Positions 35,554-45,574 of a DNA stretch of 64,000 nt are shown piece after piece. The stretch covers positions 2,784,001 to 2,848,000 of the forward strand of contig NZ_CP042466.1 of the NCBI RefSeq assembly GCF_008330225.1. The letters run 5' to 3'. The notes below the pieces were generated by a model. That model did not search any database. It was not told the DNA's origin and worked only from the letters and a program-made list of their open reading frames with translations. Position 1 is the stretch's first letter, and the number at the start of each line of letters is the position of its first letter. Made by a program: the position numbers and the translations under genes. This DNA is from Geobacter sp. FeAm09 (GTDB lineage: Bacteria; Desulfobacterota; Desulfuromonadia; Geobacterales; Pseudopelobacteraceae).

Positions 35554-37212
35554 TTACGCCGTCTCGCCGGCATCCTCCAATTGCAATTCCTTGATGGCCA
35601 TCTCCCGGAGCTTGAACTTCTGGATCTTGCCCGAAGCGGTCATGGGATAACCGTCCACGAACTTGACATACTTGGGAATCTTGTAGTTGGCGATCCGCCC
35701 CTTGCAGAACTCCCGGACCTCCGCCTCGGTCATCTCCATCCCCTTCTTGAGGATGATGGCCGCCATGACCTGCTCACCGTACTTGCGGTCCGGCACGCCG
35801 TAGACCTGAACATCGGAGACCTTGGGATGGGTATAGAGGAACTCCTCGATCTCGCGGGGGTAGATGTTCTCCCCTCCCCTGATGATCATCTGCTTGATCC
35901 GGCCGGTTATCTTGCAGTAGCCGTTCTCGTCCATGATGGCCAGGTCACCGGTATGCAGCCAGCCGTCGGCGTCGATCACCTTGGCGGTTTCCTCCGGCAT
36001 CTTGTAGTAGCCCTTCATGACCATATACCCCCGGCCGCACAACTCGCCCTGCTTGCCGGGGGGCAGGGTGGCGCCGGTTTCGATGTCCACGATCTTGACC
36101 TCGGCGCCCGGCAGAGCCCGGCCCACCGTGGCCACCCGCAACTCCACCGGGTCGTCGGTGCGGGTCTGGGTAATGCCGGGGGAGGATTCGGTCTGGCCAT
36201 AGACGCTGGTGATCTCGGTCAGGTTCATATCCTTCACCGCCCGTTTCATCACTTCGATGGGGCAGACCGAACCGGCCATGATGCCGGTGCGCAGGGTGCT
36301 GAGATCGAACTTCGGGAATTCCGGATGTTCCATTTCGGCAATGAACATGGTCGGCACGCCGTGGAGCGCCGTGCACTTCTCCTGTTCCACGGTCTGCAAC
36401 ACCCTGAGCGGGTCGAAGATCTCCACCGGCACCATGGTCGAGCCGTGGGTGACGCAGGCCATGACGCCCAGCACGCAGCCGAAGCAGTGGAAGAACGGCA
36501 CCGTGATGCAGAGGCGGTCCTTTTCGGTGAACTTCATGCATTCACCGATGTTGAAACCGTTGTTGACAAGATTGAAGTGGGTCAGCATGACCCCCTTGGG
36601 AAAACCGGTCGTGCCGGAGGTGTACTGCATGTTGATCACGTCATGGCAATCGAGGGTCGCCTCCACGGCATTCAGCTCCGCGTCGGACACCCGCTGTCCG
36701 GCCGCCACCATCGCCTCGAAATTGAACATGCCGGCCGGGGTCTCATCGCCGATGAAGACCACATTCTTGAGGTAGGACAGCTTGGGGCACGACAGCTTGC
36801 CCGGCTCCGCGGCCGGGAGTTCCGGCGCCACGTCGTACACGGTCTGCACATAGTCCGTATCCTTGAAGGATTTGACCATAAAAAGCGTGGTGGAGTCGGA
36901 CTGGTTGAGGATATAGTCGAGTTCGGCCGATTTGTAGGCGGTGTTGACCGTTACCAGCACGGCGCCGACCTTGGCCGTGGCGAACTGGAGGATCACCCAC
37001 TCGGGGACGTTGTAGGCCCAGATGGCCACGTTGTCCCCCTTCTTGACCCCCAGGGCGAGGAGCCCTTTGGCCACCTGCCGGCAGACCTCGTTAAACTCCC
37101 TGTAGTTGTACCGCAGGCCGCGCTGCGGATGGACCAGGGCGTCGTTTTCCGGAAAACGCCGCGCCATGTCATCCAGAAGCCCGCCTACCGTCAAAGTGAT
37201 TTGCTGTGACAT
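35554..37212 (-). CDS. AMP-forming acyl-CoA synthetase
   Basis: A 552-residue ANL-superfamily enzyme that activates a carboxylic acid with ATP and CoA. It has the P-loop-like [12 protein letters not shown], the A5 motif [11 protein letters not shown], the W-L-H-T-G-D-L motif and the C-terminal catalytic Lys in T-A-S-G-K-I-Q-K. Length and motifs fit medium/long-chain fatty-acyl-CoA synthetases of the FadD3/AcsF2 sort; the acid is not fixed by sequence. The ATG at 37212 has GGAGG about 5 bp upstream. Confidence 0.9.
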   Translation of the reverse strand: MSQQITLTVGGLLDDMARRFPENDALVHPQRGLRYNYREFNEVCRQVAKGLLALGVKKGDNVAIWAYNVPEWVILQFATAKVGAVLVTVNTAYKSAELDYILNQSDSTTLFMVKSFKDTDYVQTVYDVAPELPAAEPGKLSCPKLSYLKNVVFIGDETPAGMFNFEAMVAAGQRVSDAELNAVEATLDCHDVINMQYTSGTTGFPKGVMLTHFNLVNNGFNIGECMKFTEKDRLCITVPFFHCFGCVLGVMACVTHGSTMVPVEIFDPLRVLQTVEQEKCTALHGVPTMFIAEMEHPEFPKFDLSTLRTGIMAGSVCPIEVMKRAVKDMNLTEITSVYGQTESSPGITQTRTDDPVELRVATVGRALPGAEVKIVDIETGATLPPGKQGELCGRGYMVMKGYYKMPEETAKVIDADGWLHTGDLAIMDENGYCKITGRIKQMIIRGGENIYPREIEEFLYTHPKVSDVQVYGVPDRKYGEQVMAAIILKKGMEMTEAEVREFCKGRIANYKIPKYVKFVDGYPMTASGKIQKFKLREMAIKELQLEDAGETA

Positions 37213-37315
37213 CGCCGCCTCCACATCAAAATAAAATTTGCTCGCGCAAAAACCATATGCAATTTAACATATTGATTTTAAAGAACTGTTTAAATAGCAC
37301 AGGGAAACAGGCGCG

Positions 37316-39484
37316 TCAAGATGCAAAAGAGCGGGAAGCAGTGGGATTATCGGGCTGGAGGGTAAAGTAGAACGCGGCACCTTTTCTGGGTTCGCCTTCG
37401 GCCCAGATCCTGCCGCCGTGGCGATTGACGATGCGCTGCACCGTGGCCAGGCCGATGCCGTTTCCCGCAAACTGAGCCGGGTCGTGCAAGCGGGTGAACA
37501 CCCGGAAGAGCCGGTCCACATCCTTCATGTCGAAACCGGCGCCCGTGTCGCTGATGAAGAAGACCGGGACAGGGCCGTTGTGCAAAGCCCCGAACTCGAT
37601 CCGTGGAGCGGCGCTGTGGGCGGTGTACTTCCAGGCATTGCCGAACAGGTTGGTCAGCAGTATCTTCAGAAGCCGCAGGTCGCCGACGACGGTCAGGCCG
37701 GGGGCGATGACCACTTCGGGCCTCCGCTCCGGCTCCGCGGCCCTGAAGTCGATCGACAGACTTTCCACAATAGCGCTGAGATCCACCTGCTGCGGCTGGA
37801 ATTCGCTGCGTGCCAGCTGGGCCAGCCTGAGCATGGCGTCGATCATCTCGTTCAGCCAGCAACAGGATTCGTAGATTCGGGTTGCGTAGGAGCGGGTCTG
37901 GGGGTCGAGGGCGGCCTCGTCCTCCAGTATCAGCTGACTGTACCCGGAAATGCGCGTGAGCGGGCCGCGCAAGTCATGGGATACCGAATAGTTGAAGGCC
38001 TCCAGTTCGCTGTTGGCCGCTTCCAGGCCGTTGGCCTGGCGGGCAAGCTCGGTGTTCAACTGGCGGATCTGCTCCATGTACATATGATCGGTCTCTTCCG
38101 CCAGTTTGCGGGACGTGATGTCCCGATCGAAGCCCAGGATATAGTTTTTGCCGTTGAGCCTGACCGGACCGGCATGCACCTCCAGGGGGAAGCGCGCCCC
38201 ATCCCTTCTGAAATGCCACACCTCGAAGGTGATCCACTGGCCGCTGAAGATGCGTTCCATCCAGTCGCCCGCGGCTGCACTGGATTCCGGGACCGTAAGG
38301 TCGCGGATATTCATGGTGCACAGCTCTTCCACCGTACAACCGTGCTGGATGGCCGAGGCCTTGTTGGCGGCCATGATCCTGCCGGCCTCGTCCCCCTCCG
38401 TACCGAGCAGCAGGATGCTGTCCGGCGCCCGTTCGAACAGGATGCGATACTGTTCTTCCCGCTCCCGCAGGGTGGCTTCGGCCCGCTCCAGCGATTCCAG
38501 CATGCCGTTGATGGTCAGGGCCAGGTCGTCAAGCTCGTCGTTATGTTCCGTGACCTTCAGACGCGAGGAGATGTCGCTGTCATGGCTGATCTGCCGCACG
38601 GTGGCGCTGAGCCGTCCCAAACGTTTGAGGACCGTCCCCCGGACAAAAAACAGCATCACGCAGCAGAAGACAAAGCCGGCGATGCACAGGGCGGCCAGGA
38701 TATAGGTAATGCTGGCCCTCCCCTGCTGGTACAGCAGGCGCCGCTCGGTGAGTTTGGCGATAAACAGCGGCTGCCCGTCGATATCGTTGAACAAGGCGTA
38801 GCCCGCTATGCGCGACTCGTCAAGCGGAACCGCATGAAAGGGCGCCCCATCGCCGAGGACGGCAAGTGCCTCCCGGAAATCGGCCGACAGTGCTTCGTCC
38901 CGGACCTGCCGGACTTCGAGGGCGAACTCGTTGATGTCGGACAAGCGGGCGATTTCTTCCCGGTCCATGTTCCTGCCCACAAGCAGGACGCCTCCACCGC
39001 TGCACGGCAGGGCAACGACCTGATGCAGGCGCGTACCGTTACGGATGGAACCGCTCAGATGCCGGTCCTTACTCTTGATGGCAAAAAGCGCGGCCTTGCC
39101 GAGACAGCGTGCCAACGCATCATCGAAATCGGTCGGACGGCGGAAGTGATAATCCGCCGACTTGGCCGAAAGCAGTTCCCCGGCGGCGCTGAACACGGCG
39201 ACAAAATCCACGTGATGGTTGACAAGCGAGTCGGTATCCAACGCGCCGATCTCACGAGGCCCACGCCCCTGAACCAGGGTGACGTAATCCCGGGCGCACG
39301 ACTCCATGTCGGCCAGCCCCTCCCGCAGTTCATACTTCATCTTGGCGATGTTTTCGCCCAGCAGTTTGTTTTCAAGCTTGGCAAAGCTGTTGAGCAGGAT
39401 GAAGTCGGAGGTGATGGCCAGAATAAAGACCAGCCCGATAAAGGTGCTGACGATGACGAGAATTGTCTTGCGGGAGATATCCAT
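37316..39484 (-). CDS. Membrane sensor histidine kinase with CHASE4-like, HAMP and PAS domains
   Basis: About 722 residues. A first membrane helix (about 6-30) is followed by a periplasmic CHASE4-like sensor (to about 275), a second helix (about 282-305), HAMP (about 305-360), PAS (about 370-495), a HisKA domain with the H-box F-N-Y-S-V-S-H-D-L-R-G-P-L-T and HATPase_c (about 600-710, with D-T-G-A-G-F and G-N-G-I-G-L). No response regulator is next to it. The ATG at 39484 is chosen because the membrane helix and similarity start there. Divergent from the glutamate synthase operon. The signal is unknown. Confidence 0.88.
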   Translation of the reverse strand: MDISRKTILVIVSTFIGLVFILAITSDFILLNSFAKLENKLLGENIAKMKYELREGLADMESCARDYVTLVQGRGPREIGALDTDSLVNHHVDFVAVFSAAGELLSAKSADYHFRRPTDFDDALARCLGKAALFAIKSKDRHLSGSIRNGTRLHQVVALPCSGGGVLLVGRNMDREEIARLSDINEFALEVRQVRDEALSADFREALAVLGDGAPFHAVPLDESRIAGYALFNDIDGQPLFIAKLTERRLLYQQGRASITYILAALCIAGFVFCCVMLFFVRGTVLKRLGRLSATVRQISHDSDISSRLKVTEHNDELDDLALTINGMLESLERAEATLREREEQYRILFERAPDSILLLGTEGDEAGRIMAANKASAIQHGCTVEELCTMNIRDLTVPESSAAAGDWMERIFSGQWITFEVWHFRRDGARFPLEVHAGPVRLNGKNYILGFDRDITSRKLAEETDHMYMEQIRQLNTELARQANGLEAANSELEAFNYSVSHDLRGPLTRISGYSQLILEDEAALDPQTRSYATRIYESCCWLNEMIDAMLRLAQLARSEFQPQQVDLSAIVESLSIDFRAAEPERRPEVVIAPGLTVVGDLRLLKILLTNLFGNAWKYTAHSAAPRIEFGALHNGPVPVFFISDTGAGFDMKDVDRLFRVFTRLHDPAQFAGNGIGLATVQRIVNRHGGRIWAEGEPRKGAAFYFTLQPDNPTASRSFAS

Positions 39485-39679
39485 TGCAATCCGTAGCGCG
39501 CTGGCGCCAACCGTACACACATGTGTAGTAAAACAACTCAAAAATAGCGAAAACGGAACACACCCTACCGAACGGCCCGGAAGCACGATACCGCCGCCAC
39601 GGGAGAATGTCGGCAAATCTCTTACTATTTCAAGGGGTAATAATACCCATGGTCCCCCCTCGGCCGCAACTGTTTTTTC

Positions 39680-39694
39680 GGGCACAATGGTTGC
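39680..39694 (+). promoter_or_regulatory. Sigma-54 (-24/-12) promoter of the glutamate synthase operon
   Basis: GGGCACAATGGTTGC has the exact GG-N10-GC spacing and matches the consensus closely. The expected start at about 39706 gives a leader of about 95 nt before the GTG at 39802. Sigma-54 control is natural for nitrogen assimilation. Confidence 0.75.
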
Positions 39695-39801
39695 TTAAGT
39701 AAATGGTCCGCTATCAGCCCACAAGCTCTCGGCATGCCGATGACAGCGGCCGCGCGCCCCGTTCGGCGCAGGAACCCGGTCCGTACCGGAGGAGGTAGAA
39801 A

Positions 39802-41330
39802 GTGCTTTATAAATCCGTCAACGAATCATTCAACGAGTTCATCATCGAACGTAGCGACCCAAAGTGTATCCGCTGCAAGGTATGCGTCCGCCAGTGCGCT
39901 TACGAGGTCCACAGCTACGTGGAAGCGGATGACCGCCTGGCTGAAGACAATACGCTCTGTATCGGCTGCCGCCGCTGTTCGGCGCTCTGCCCCACCGGCG
40001 CCATCACCATCCGCTCCAACCAGGAAACCTTCAAAAAGAACGAGTCCTGGTCCGCAGCCCATATCCGCAACGTCTATGCCCAGGCCGATACCGGCGGCAT
40101 CCTGCTGACTGCCATGGGCAACCCGGCCAAGTACCCCATCTACTGGGACCACCTGCTCCTGGATGCCTCCCAGGTCACCAATCCTTCCATCGACCCGCTG
40201 CGCGAACCGATGGAGCTGCGCACCTACCTGGGCAAAAAACCGGACCATATCGAAGTCGTCCACAACGAAAAGACCGGGAAGCCGGAGCTGACGACCAAGT
40301 TATCGCCCCAGCTCACCCTGGAATATCCCTTCATCTTCTCGGCCATGAGCTACGGCGCCCTGAATCTGAACGCCCATCGCGCCATGGCCGCCGCTGCCCA
40401 GGAACTGGGCACGATTTACAATACCGGCGAGGGGGGCTGCACAAGGACCTCTTCAAATACGGCAAAAACGTCATCGTCCAGGTGGCCTCGGGCCGTTTCG
40501 GCGTCAGCGAGCAGTACCTCAACGCCGGGGTCGGCATCGAGATCAAGATCGGCCAGGGCGCCAAACCTGGTATCGGCGGCCACCTGCCGGGCGAAAAGGT
40601 GGATGACCAGATCTCCGAGACCCGCATGATCCCCATGGGCTCCGACGCCATCTCGCCGGCGCCGCACCACGACATCTACTCCATCGAAGACCTGCGCCAG
40701 TTGATCTACGCCTTGAAAGAGGCCACCAACTACACAAAACCGGTGTCGGTCAAAATCGCCGCCGTGCACCACATCGCCGCCATCGCCTCGGGCGTGGCCC
40801 GGGCCGGCGCCGACATCATCACCATCGACGGCTTCCGCGGCGGCACGGGAGCTGCTCCCCAGGTGATCCGCGACAACGTGGGCATCCCCATGGAACTGGC
40901 CCTGGCTGCGGTGGATTCCCGACTGCGCGACGAGGGTATCCGCAACCAGGTATCCATCGTGGTCGGCGGCGGCGTACGCAACTCGGGCGACGCCATCAAG
41001 GCCATCGCCCTGGGCGCCGATGCCATCAACATGGGGACCTCGACCCTGCTGGCCCTGGGCTGCACCCTGTGCCAGCGCTGCTACACCGGCAAGTGCCCCT
41101 GGGGCATCACCACCAATAACCCCTACCTGGGCAAGCGCCTCAACCCCGAGATCGGCGCCGAAAAACTGGTGAACCTGGTCCACGCCTGGGGGCACGAGAT
41201 GAAGGAGATCCTGGGCGGCATGGGTCTGAACGCCCTGGAATCACTGCGCGGCAACCGTTACAAACTGCGGGCCGTCGGATTGACGGAGAAAGACATGTAC
41301 TTGCTCGGCGTCATGCCGGCTGGAGAATAG
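39802..41330 (+). pseudogene. Glutamate synthase FMN domain subunit with ferredoxin-like N-terminus, one frameshift in this sequence
   Basis: The central, FMN-binding part of a split (archaeal-type) glutamate synthase, about 509 residues when repaired. The N-terminus has two [4Fe-4S] motifs (CIRCKVCVRQC and CIGCRRCSALCP). The FMN barrel runs from about residue 130 to the end, with GEGGLHKDLFKYG at the break, GGTGAAP, and the C-T-L-C-Q-R-C-Y-T-G-K-C-P cysteine group. The frame breaks at the G run 40431-40436, which appears one base short. The GTG at 39802 follows GGAGGAGG. The rest of the operon is intact and this subunit is indispensable to the complex, so a sequence error is more likely than a true pseudogene. 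Confidence 0.88.
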
Positions 41331-41333
41331 ACC

Positions 41334-41783
41334 ATGAAACGAATCTACACCATCGAAGATGCCTGCATTGGCTGCCACCTGTGCGAGGTGGGCTGCATCA
41401 CCGAGCATTCGCTCTCGAAAGACCCGGTCAAGGCCTTTCTGCATGAGTCCGAGCGCCCCATCTCCCGCTGCACGGTGGAGGAATTGCACGGCGGCATCAT
41501 CTCCCTGTCCACCACCTGCCGGCACTGCGACGAACCGGACTGCCTGCGGGCATGCATCTCGGGCGCCATCCAGAAGAATGCCGAAGGGGTCGTGCGCATC
41601 GACACCGAACAGTGCGTGGGCTGCTGGTCCTGCGTGATGGCCTGTCCCTATGGCGCCATCCAGCGCAACCTCAAAAAGAAAAAGGCCAACAAATGCGACC
41701 TCTGTCCGGACAGGAAGTCGCCGGCCTGCGTTGACGCCTGCCCCAACCGGGCATTGGTGTACAGGGAGGGGAGCCAGAAATGA
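41334..41783 (+). CDS. Polyferredoxin subunit of glutamate synthase
   Basis: A 149-residue iron-sulfur protein with cysteine sets for about four [4Fe-4S] clusters (CIGCHLCEVGC, CRHCDEPDCLRAC, CVGCWSCVMACP and CDLCPDRKSPACVDACP), like the electron-transfer subunits HycB/DmsB. It starts 3 bp after the FMN subunit and overlaps the next gene by 4 bp. It probably passes electrons from the FAD subunit to the FMN domain. Confidence 0.9.
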   Translation: MKRIYTIEDACIGCHLCEVGCITEHSLSKDPVKAFLHESERPISRCTVEELHGGIISLSTTCRHCDEPDCLRACISGAIQKNAEGVVRIDTEQCVGCWSCVMACPYGAIQRNLKKKKANKCDLCPDRKSPACVDACPNRALVYREGSQK

Positions 41784-43090
41784 ACTATGTAATCGTCGGC
41801 AATTCCGTAGCTGCCGTGGGCGCCATCCGCGCCATCCGCGAACGGGACCAGCAGGGCACCATCACGGTCATATCGCGGGAAAAGCATAACGTCTATGGCC
41901 GGCCGCTGATCTCCTACCTGCTGGGCGGCTTGATCAGCGAAAAACGCATGGCCTATCTGCCGGATGACTTTTACGCCCAAAACCGTATCAACCTGCTGCT
42001 GGCGTCGGAAGTCGTGGGGGTGGATACCACGGCCAGGAGGGTCAAACTGGCCGACGGCGACGCCATTGCCTATGACAAACTCCTCCTGGCCACCGGCGGC
42101 GACCCGTTCGTCCCGCCCATTGAGGGGATGGCCGACAAGGACCGCGTCTTTACCTTCACCACCTGGGAAGACGCCGCCAAGCTGAAGGGGATCGCCCCGG
42201 ACATCAATCGCGCCGTGGTCATCGGCGGCGGTCTGATCGGCCTCAAGGCGGCCGAAGGGTTGAACCTGCTGGACAAATCGGTGACCGTCGTCGAACTGGC
42301 CGACCGGGTGCTTTCCTCCGCCTTCGACCGTCCCGCCGGCAAGATCGTGGCCCGCAAGATGAAGGCCAACGGCATCGACGTCATCACCGAGGACACGGTC
42401 GTCCGCATTGAAGGGGACGGAGCGGAGATCAGCGGCGTGACCCTCAAGTCGGGCGACTTCATCCCCTGCGATACCGTTGTCGTGGCCATCGGCGTCCGTC
42501 CGGCGGCTACCTTCCTCAAGGGAAGCGACATCGAGGTCAACCGCGGCATCGTGGTGGACGCAACGATGCAGACCTCCAACAAGGACGTCTATGCCGCCGG
42601 CGACGTGGCCGAGGCGACCGATTTTTTCAGCGGCCAGAAAAACCCCATGCCGATCTGGCCCGACGCCTACATTCAGGGCGACATCGCCGGCGCCGCCATG
42701 GCCGGCGGGACCAAGGAATATGTGGGAGGCCTGGCCATGAACTCCATCGAGTTCTTCAAGGTTTCCACCATCTCCATGGGGGTCACCAATCCCAAGGACC
42801 CGGCCGAATACGAAATCCACACCTATCAGGACATTCAGAATTACCAGTACCGCAAGGTCGTGCTGCAGGGCAACCGCCTGGTGGGCGCGGTGCTGGTGGG
42901 GAACGTTGACCGGGCCGGCATTTTCTCGGGCCTGATCCGGGAAAAAATCGACATGACCCCCTTCAGGGAAAGCCTGCTCACGCCCGATTTCGGGTTCCTC
43001 CAGCTCTCCAAGGAAATCAGGAACAGACTTTTCGCGCCCCAGGGGAAAGTGGCCGATAACGGCCGTGCCGCGCAGGCTGCAGGACATTAA
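41780..43090 (+). CDS. NAD(P)H/FAD oxidoreductase subunit of glutamate synthase
   Basis: A 436-residue pyridine-nucleotide-disulfide-type flavoprotein. FAD motif VGNSVAAVGAIRAI lies at the N-terminus, the NAD(P) motif VIGGGLIGLKAAE at about 149-161 and a second FAD motif D-V-Y-A-A-G-D-V-A near 268. It lacks a redox disulfide, so it resembles nitrite-reductase-type or ferredoxin-reductase-like oxidoreductases. It likely takes electrons from NAD(P)H for the synthase. It overlaps the ferredoxin gene by 4 bp. Confidence 0.88.
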   Translation: MNYVIVGNSVAAVGAIRAIRERDQQGTITVISREKHNVYGRPLISYLLGGLISEKRMAYLPDDFYAQNRINLLLASEVVGVDTTARRVKLADGDAIAYDKLLLATGGDPFVPPIEGMADKDRVFTFTTWEDAAKLKGIAPDINRAVVIGGGLIGLKAAEGLNLLDKSVTVVELADRVLSSAFDRPAGKIVARKMKANGIDVITEDTVVRIEGDGAEISGVTLKSGDFIPCDTVVVAIGVRPAATFLKGSDIEVNRGIVVDATMQTSNKDVYAAGDVAEATDFFSGQKNPMPIWPDAYIQGDIAGAAMAGGTKEYVGGLAMNSIEFFKVSTISMGVTNPKDPAEYEIHTYQDIQNYQYRKVVLQGNRLVGAVLVGNVDRAGIFSGLIREKIDMTPFRESLLTPDFGFLQLSKEIRNRLFAPQGKVADNGRAAQAAGH

Positions 43091-43167
43091 ACCTATGTTG
43101 GGGCATTCCTGACGAATGCCCGTCAAGCGGGTGAATGCAAACATCAGCCCCGCATTGAGGACGATCT

Positions 43168-44280
43168 ATGAAACCACAACCTACCCACATTTTCCAGAAG
43201 GACATCTCCAACTGCGGCCTGACCGGCTTCATCTCCAAAAAGGGGCAACGGGTCGAGGGCTCGGTGATCATCAAATCCATCGCCCTCATGCATGACCGGG
43301 GCAACGGGTTGGGAGGCGGTTTCGGCGCCTACGGCATCTACCCGGAGTTCAAGGAGTTCTACGCGTTCCACCTCATGTACGAGAACGCCATGGCTCTGCA
43401 ACTGGCAGAGGAATACCTGGATGCGAACTTCCACATCGAGTTGCAGGAGGACATTCCGACCCGCCGCACCAAGGCGATCGCCAACCCGCCGGTGTTCAAG
43501 CGCTATTTCGTCACACCGCTGGAGTCCGATGAATACCGGGAAGCGGTGGAATACCAGGGCATGACCGACTCGGACATCATCGTCCGCCACGTCATGGCCA
43601 TCAACCACGAGATCGAGGGAGCCTTTGTGGTCTCCTCCGGCAAGAACATGGGCGCCTTCAAAGGGGTCGGCTTCCCCGAAGAGATCGCCGAGTTCTTCCG
43701 TCTTGAGGAATACAGCGGCCACATCTGGACCGCCCACAACCGGTTTCCCACCAATACCCCCGGCTGGTGGGGCGGCGCCCACCCCTTCACCCTTTTGGAC
43801 TGGTCCATCGTCCACAATGGCGAGATCTCGTCCTACGGCATCAACAAGCGCTATCTGGAGATGTACGGCTACCTGTGCACCATGCTGACCGATACCGAGG
43901 TGGTGGCGTACATGCTCGACCTTTTGATCCGCAAGCACGGGCTGTCGCCCGCACTGGCCTGCACCGCCCTGGCGCCCCCCTTCTGGTCGCTGATCGACCA
44001 ACTCCCCCAGAACGAACGGGAGCTGTACACCGCCATCCGCCAGGTCTACGGCAGCGCCCTCCTGAACGGCCCCTTCGCCATCCTGTTCGCCAGCAACAAA
44101 GGGCTGATCGGGCTCAACGACCGGGTCAAGCTGCGGCCGCTCGTCTGCGCCGAAAAGGACGACTTCGTCTACATGGCCTCGGAAGAGTCGGCCATCCGCG
44201 AGATCTGCCCCGCTCCTGCCCGCATCTGGACGCCGCGGGGGGGGGAGCCGGTCATCGCCATGGTGGAGGGAAACGTTTAG
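43168..44280 (+). CDS. Glutamate synthase class-II glutamine amidotransferase subunit
   Basis: A 370-residue Ntn-type glutaminase domain, the ammonia-releasing part of the split synthase. The nucleophile Cys is not at position 2 but at residue 16 (DISNCGLTGF), so about 15 residues must be removed to free it, as in amidotransferases with propeptides. The later motifs HNRFPTNTP, GGAHPF, V-H-N-G-E-I and T-D-T-E fit. The ATG at 43168 has GAGG 8 bp upstream and no later Met precedes the Cys. Confidence 0.9.
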   Translation: MKPQPTHIFQKDISNCGLTGFISKKGQRVEGSVIIKSIALMHDRGNGLGGGFGAYGIYPEFKEFYAFHLMYENAMALQLAEEYLDANFHIELQEDIPTRRTKAIANPPVFKRYFVTPLESDEYREAVEYQGMTDSDIIVRHVMAINHEIEGAFVVSSGKNMGAFKGVGFPEEIAEFFRLEEYSGHIWTAHNRFPTNTPGWWGGAHPFTLLDWSIVHNGEISSYGINKRYLEMYGYLCTMLTDTEVVAYMLDLLIRKHGLSPALACTALAPPFWSLIDQLPQNERELYTAIRQVYGSALLNGPFAILFASNKGLIGLNDRVKLRPLVCAEKDDFVYMASEESAIREICPAPARIWTPRGGEPVIAMVEGNV

Positions 44281-44282
44281 CG

Positions 44283-44438
44283 GTTGTTGAAAAACAGCCA
44301 TCAGGCCTTCGTCCTCGAATGCCCTTTTGTGCGGCGTAGCGCCCGGCCTTCGCAGCCAAGGCTGCTTCGGCGGAGTAGGCCTGCTACGCCTCCGCAGGGC
44401 CTTCTGCGGGTGCGACGATCTGACTGTTTTTGAACAAC
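44283..44438. mobile_element. MITE-like element with 15-bp terminal inverted repeats
   Basis: A 156-bp non-coding insert between two glutamate synthase genes. The ends GTTGTTGAAAAACAG and CTGTTTTTGAACAAC are inverted copies with one mismatch. Inside, GGCGTAGC (near 44334) and GCTACGCC (near 44387) are a second inverted pair, so the whole element can fold. There is no open frame and no clear target duplication. It could be a MITE or a REP/BIME-type repeat; other genome copies would decide. Confidence 0.6.
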
Positions 44439-44495
44439 CTGAGTTTTCAACGACCTGTCAGTCAACCATTACATCCGAAGTTTGTGGAGTTTGAC

Positions 44496-45242
44496 ATGAA
44501 AATAGATGCACAGGGAACCTACTACCGCGACCTCAACACCGCCATCCGCGAGGCGGTGCTGGCCGGTGCGGACCAGATCGAGCTGGACAACGTCAATGGC
44601 CAGTATTTCATCGGCGACGGCATCAACAAGCCGGTGACCATCACCATCAACGGCGTCCCGGGCAACGACCTGGCCGCATTCATGAATGGTGCGACCATCA
44701 TCGTGAACGAGAACGGCCAGGACAATATCGGCAACACCATGAATGCCGGCAAGGTCATCGTCCACGGCCACGCCGGCGACGTCCTGGGCTACGGCATGCG
44801 CGGCGGCCGAATCCACATCAGGAAGGACGTGGGGTACCGGGTCGGCATCCACATGAAGTCCTACCAGGAGAACAAGCCGGTCCTGATCGCCGGCGGCAAG
44901 GCGGGCGACTTCTTCGGCGAATACATGGCCGGCGGGGTATTGATCCTCCTGGGCATGTTTACCGACGACCCGGCCAAGGACAAGCATGGCTACCTGTTCG
45001 GCACCGGCATGCACGGCGGCGTGATCTACGTGCGGGGCAACGTGGACGAGTCCCGCTTGGCCAAGGAGGTCGGTGTTTTCGAACTGGATGACAGCGATCG
45101 TGCGGAGCTGGAGGGATACGTCACGGAATTCTGCCGGGATTTCAAGCTCGATGCACAAGAGGTGCTCAAGGAGCGATTCGTCAAGGTGCTGCCCCGCAGT
45201 AAACGCCCCTACGGCAACATGTACTGCCCGATGCCCAAGTAG
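44496..45242 (+). CDS. Glutamate synthase GXGXG-domain subunit
   Basis: A 248-residue right-handed beta-helix subunit (GltB domain 3), structural partner of the FMN and glutaminase subunits. It shows the repeated G-x-x-G-x-G pattern (GNTMNAGKVIVHGHAGDVLG, then GMRGGRIHIRKDVG and AGGKAGDFFGEYMAGGV). The ATG at 44496 follows GTGGAG by 6 bp. It is the last gene of the operon, separated from the glutaminase gene by the MITE-like element, and is followed by a strong terminator. Confidence 0.9.
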   Translation: MKIDAQGTYYRDLNTAIREAVLAGADQIELDNVNGQYFIGDGINKPVTITINGVPGNDLAAFMNGATIIVNENGQDNIGNTMNAGKVIVHGHAGDVLGYGMRGGRIHIRKDVGYRVGIHMKSYQENKPVLIAGGKAGDFFGEYMAGGVLILLGMFTDDPAKDKHGYLFGTGMHGGVIYVRGNVDESRLAKEVGVFELDDSDRAELEGYVTEFCRDFKLDAQEVLKERFVKVLPRSKRPYGNMYCPMPK

Positions 45243-45267
45243 TTCGCGTCACGCCTCGATTTACCCA

Positions 45268-45305
45268 TAAAAAAACCCCGCCGGGCCAGCCCGGCGGGGT
45301 TTTTC
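45268..45305 (+). terminator. Terminator of the glutamate synthase operon
   Basis: A run of A, then CCCCGCCGGG-CCAG-CCCGGCGGGG and TTTTT: a 10-bp GC stem with a 4-nt loop, 25 bp after the last stop. Confidence 0.92.
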
Positions 45306-45471
45306 TGTACAATTTGCCGCATTTCCGGGTGAAAAGCCATCAAACCACACCGCTGCCTGCTCCCGGTTGCCCGGCGGCATGCTTCGGGTTATCCCGTCAC
45401 CCTTCGCCACAATACCACGCCATTTAACCAGAGAATATCTCCCAAAACGTCATATGCCGCACACGAACTCC

Positions 45472-45500
45472 TTGACATTTCGCCAATAAATCAATATGTT
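45472..45500 (+). promoter_or_regulatory. Sigma-70-type promoter of the gene at 45575
   Basis: TTGACA (45472-45477), a 17-bp spacer and TATGTT (45495-45500), followed by an AT-rich leader and the ribosome site AAAGGA. Confidence 0.65.
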
Positions 45501-45574
45501 TACAAACAAATAAAATAAAATCACCTATTGAACCAACACATAATATGCCGTCAAAAGACGCAAAAGGAACAACG

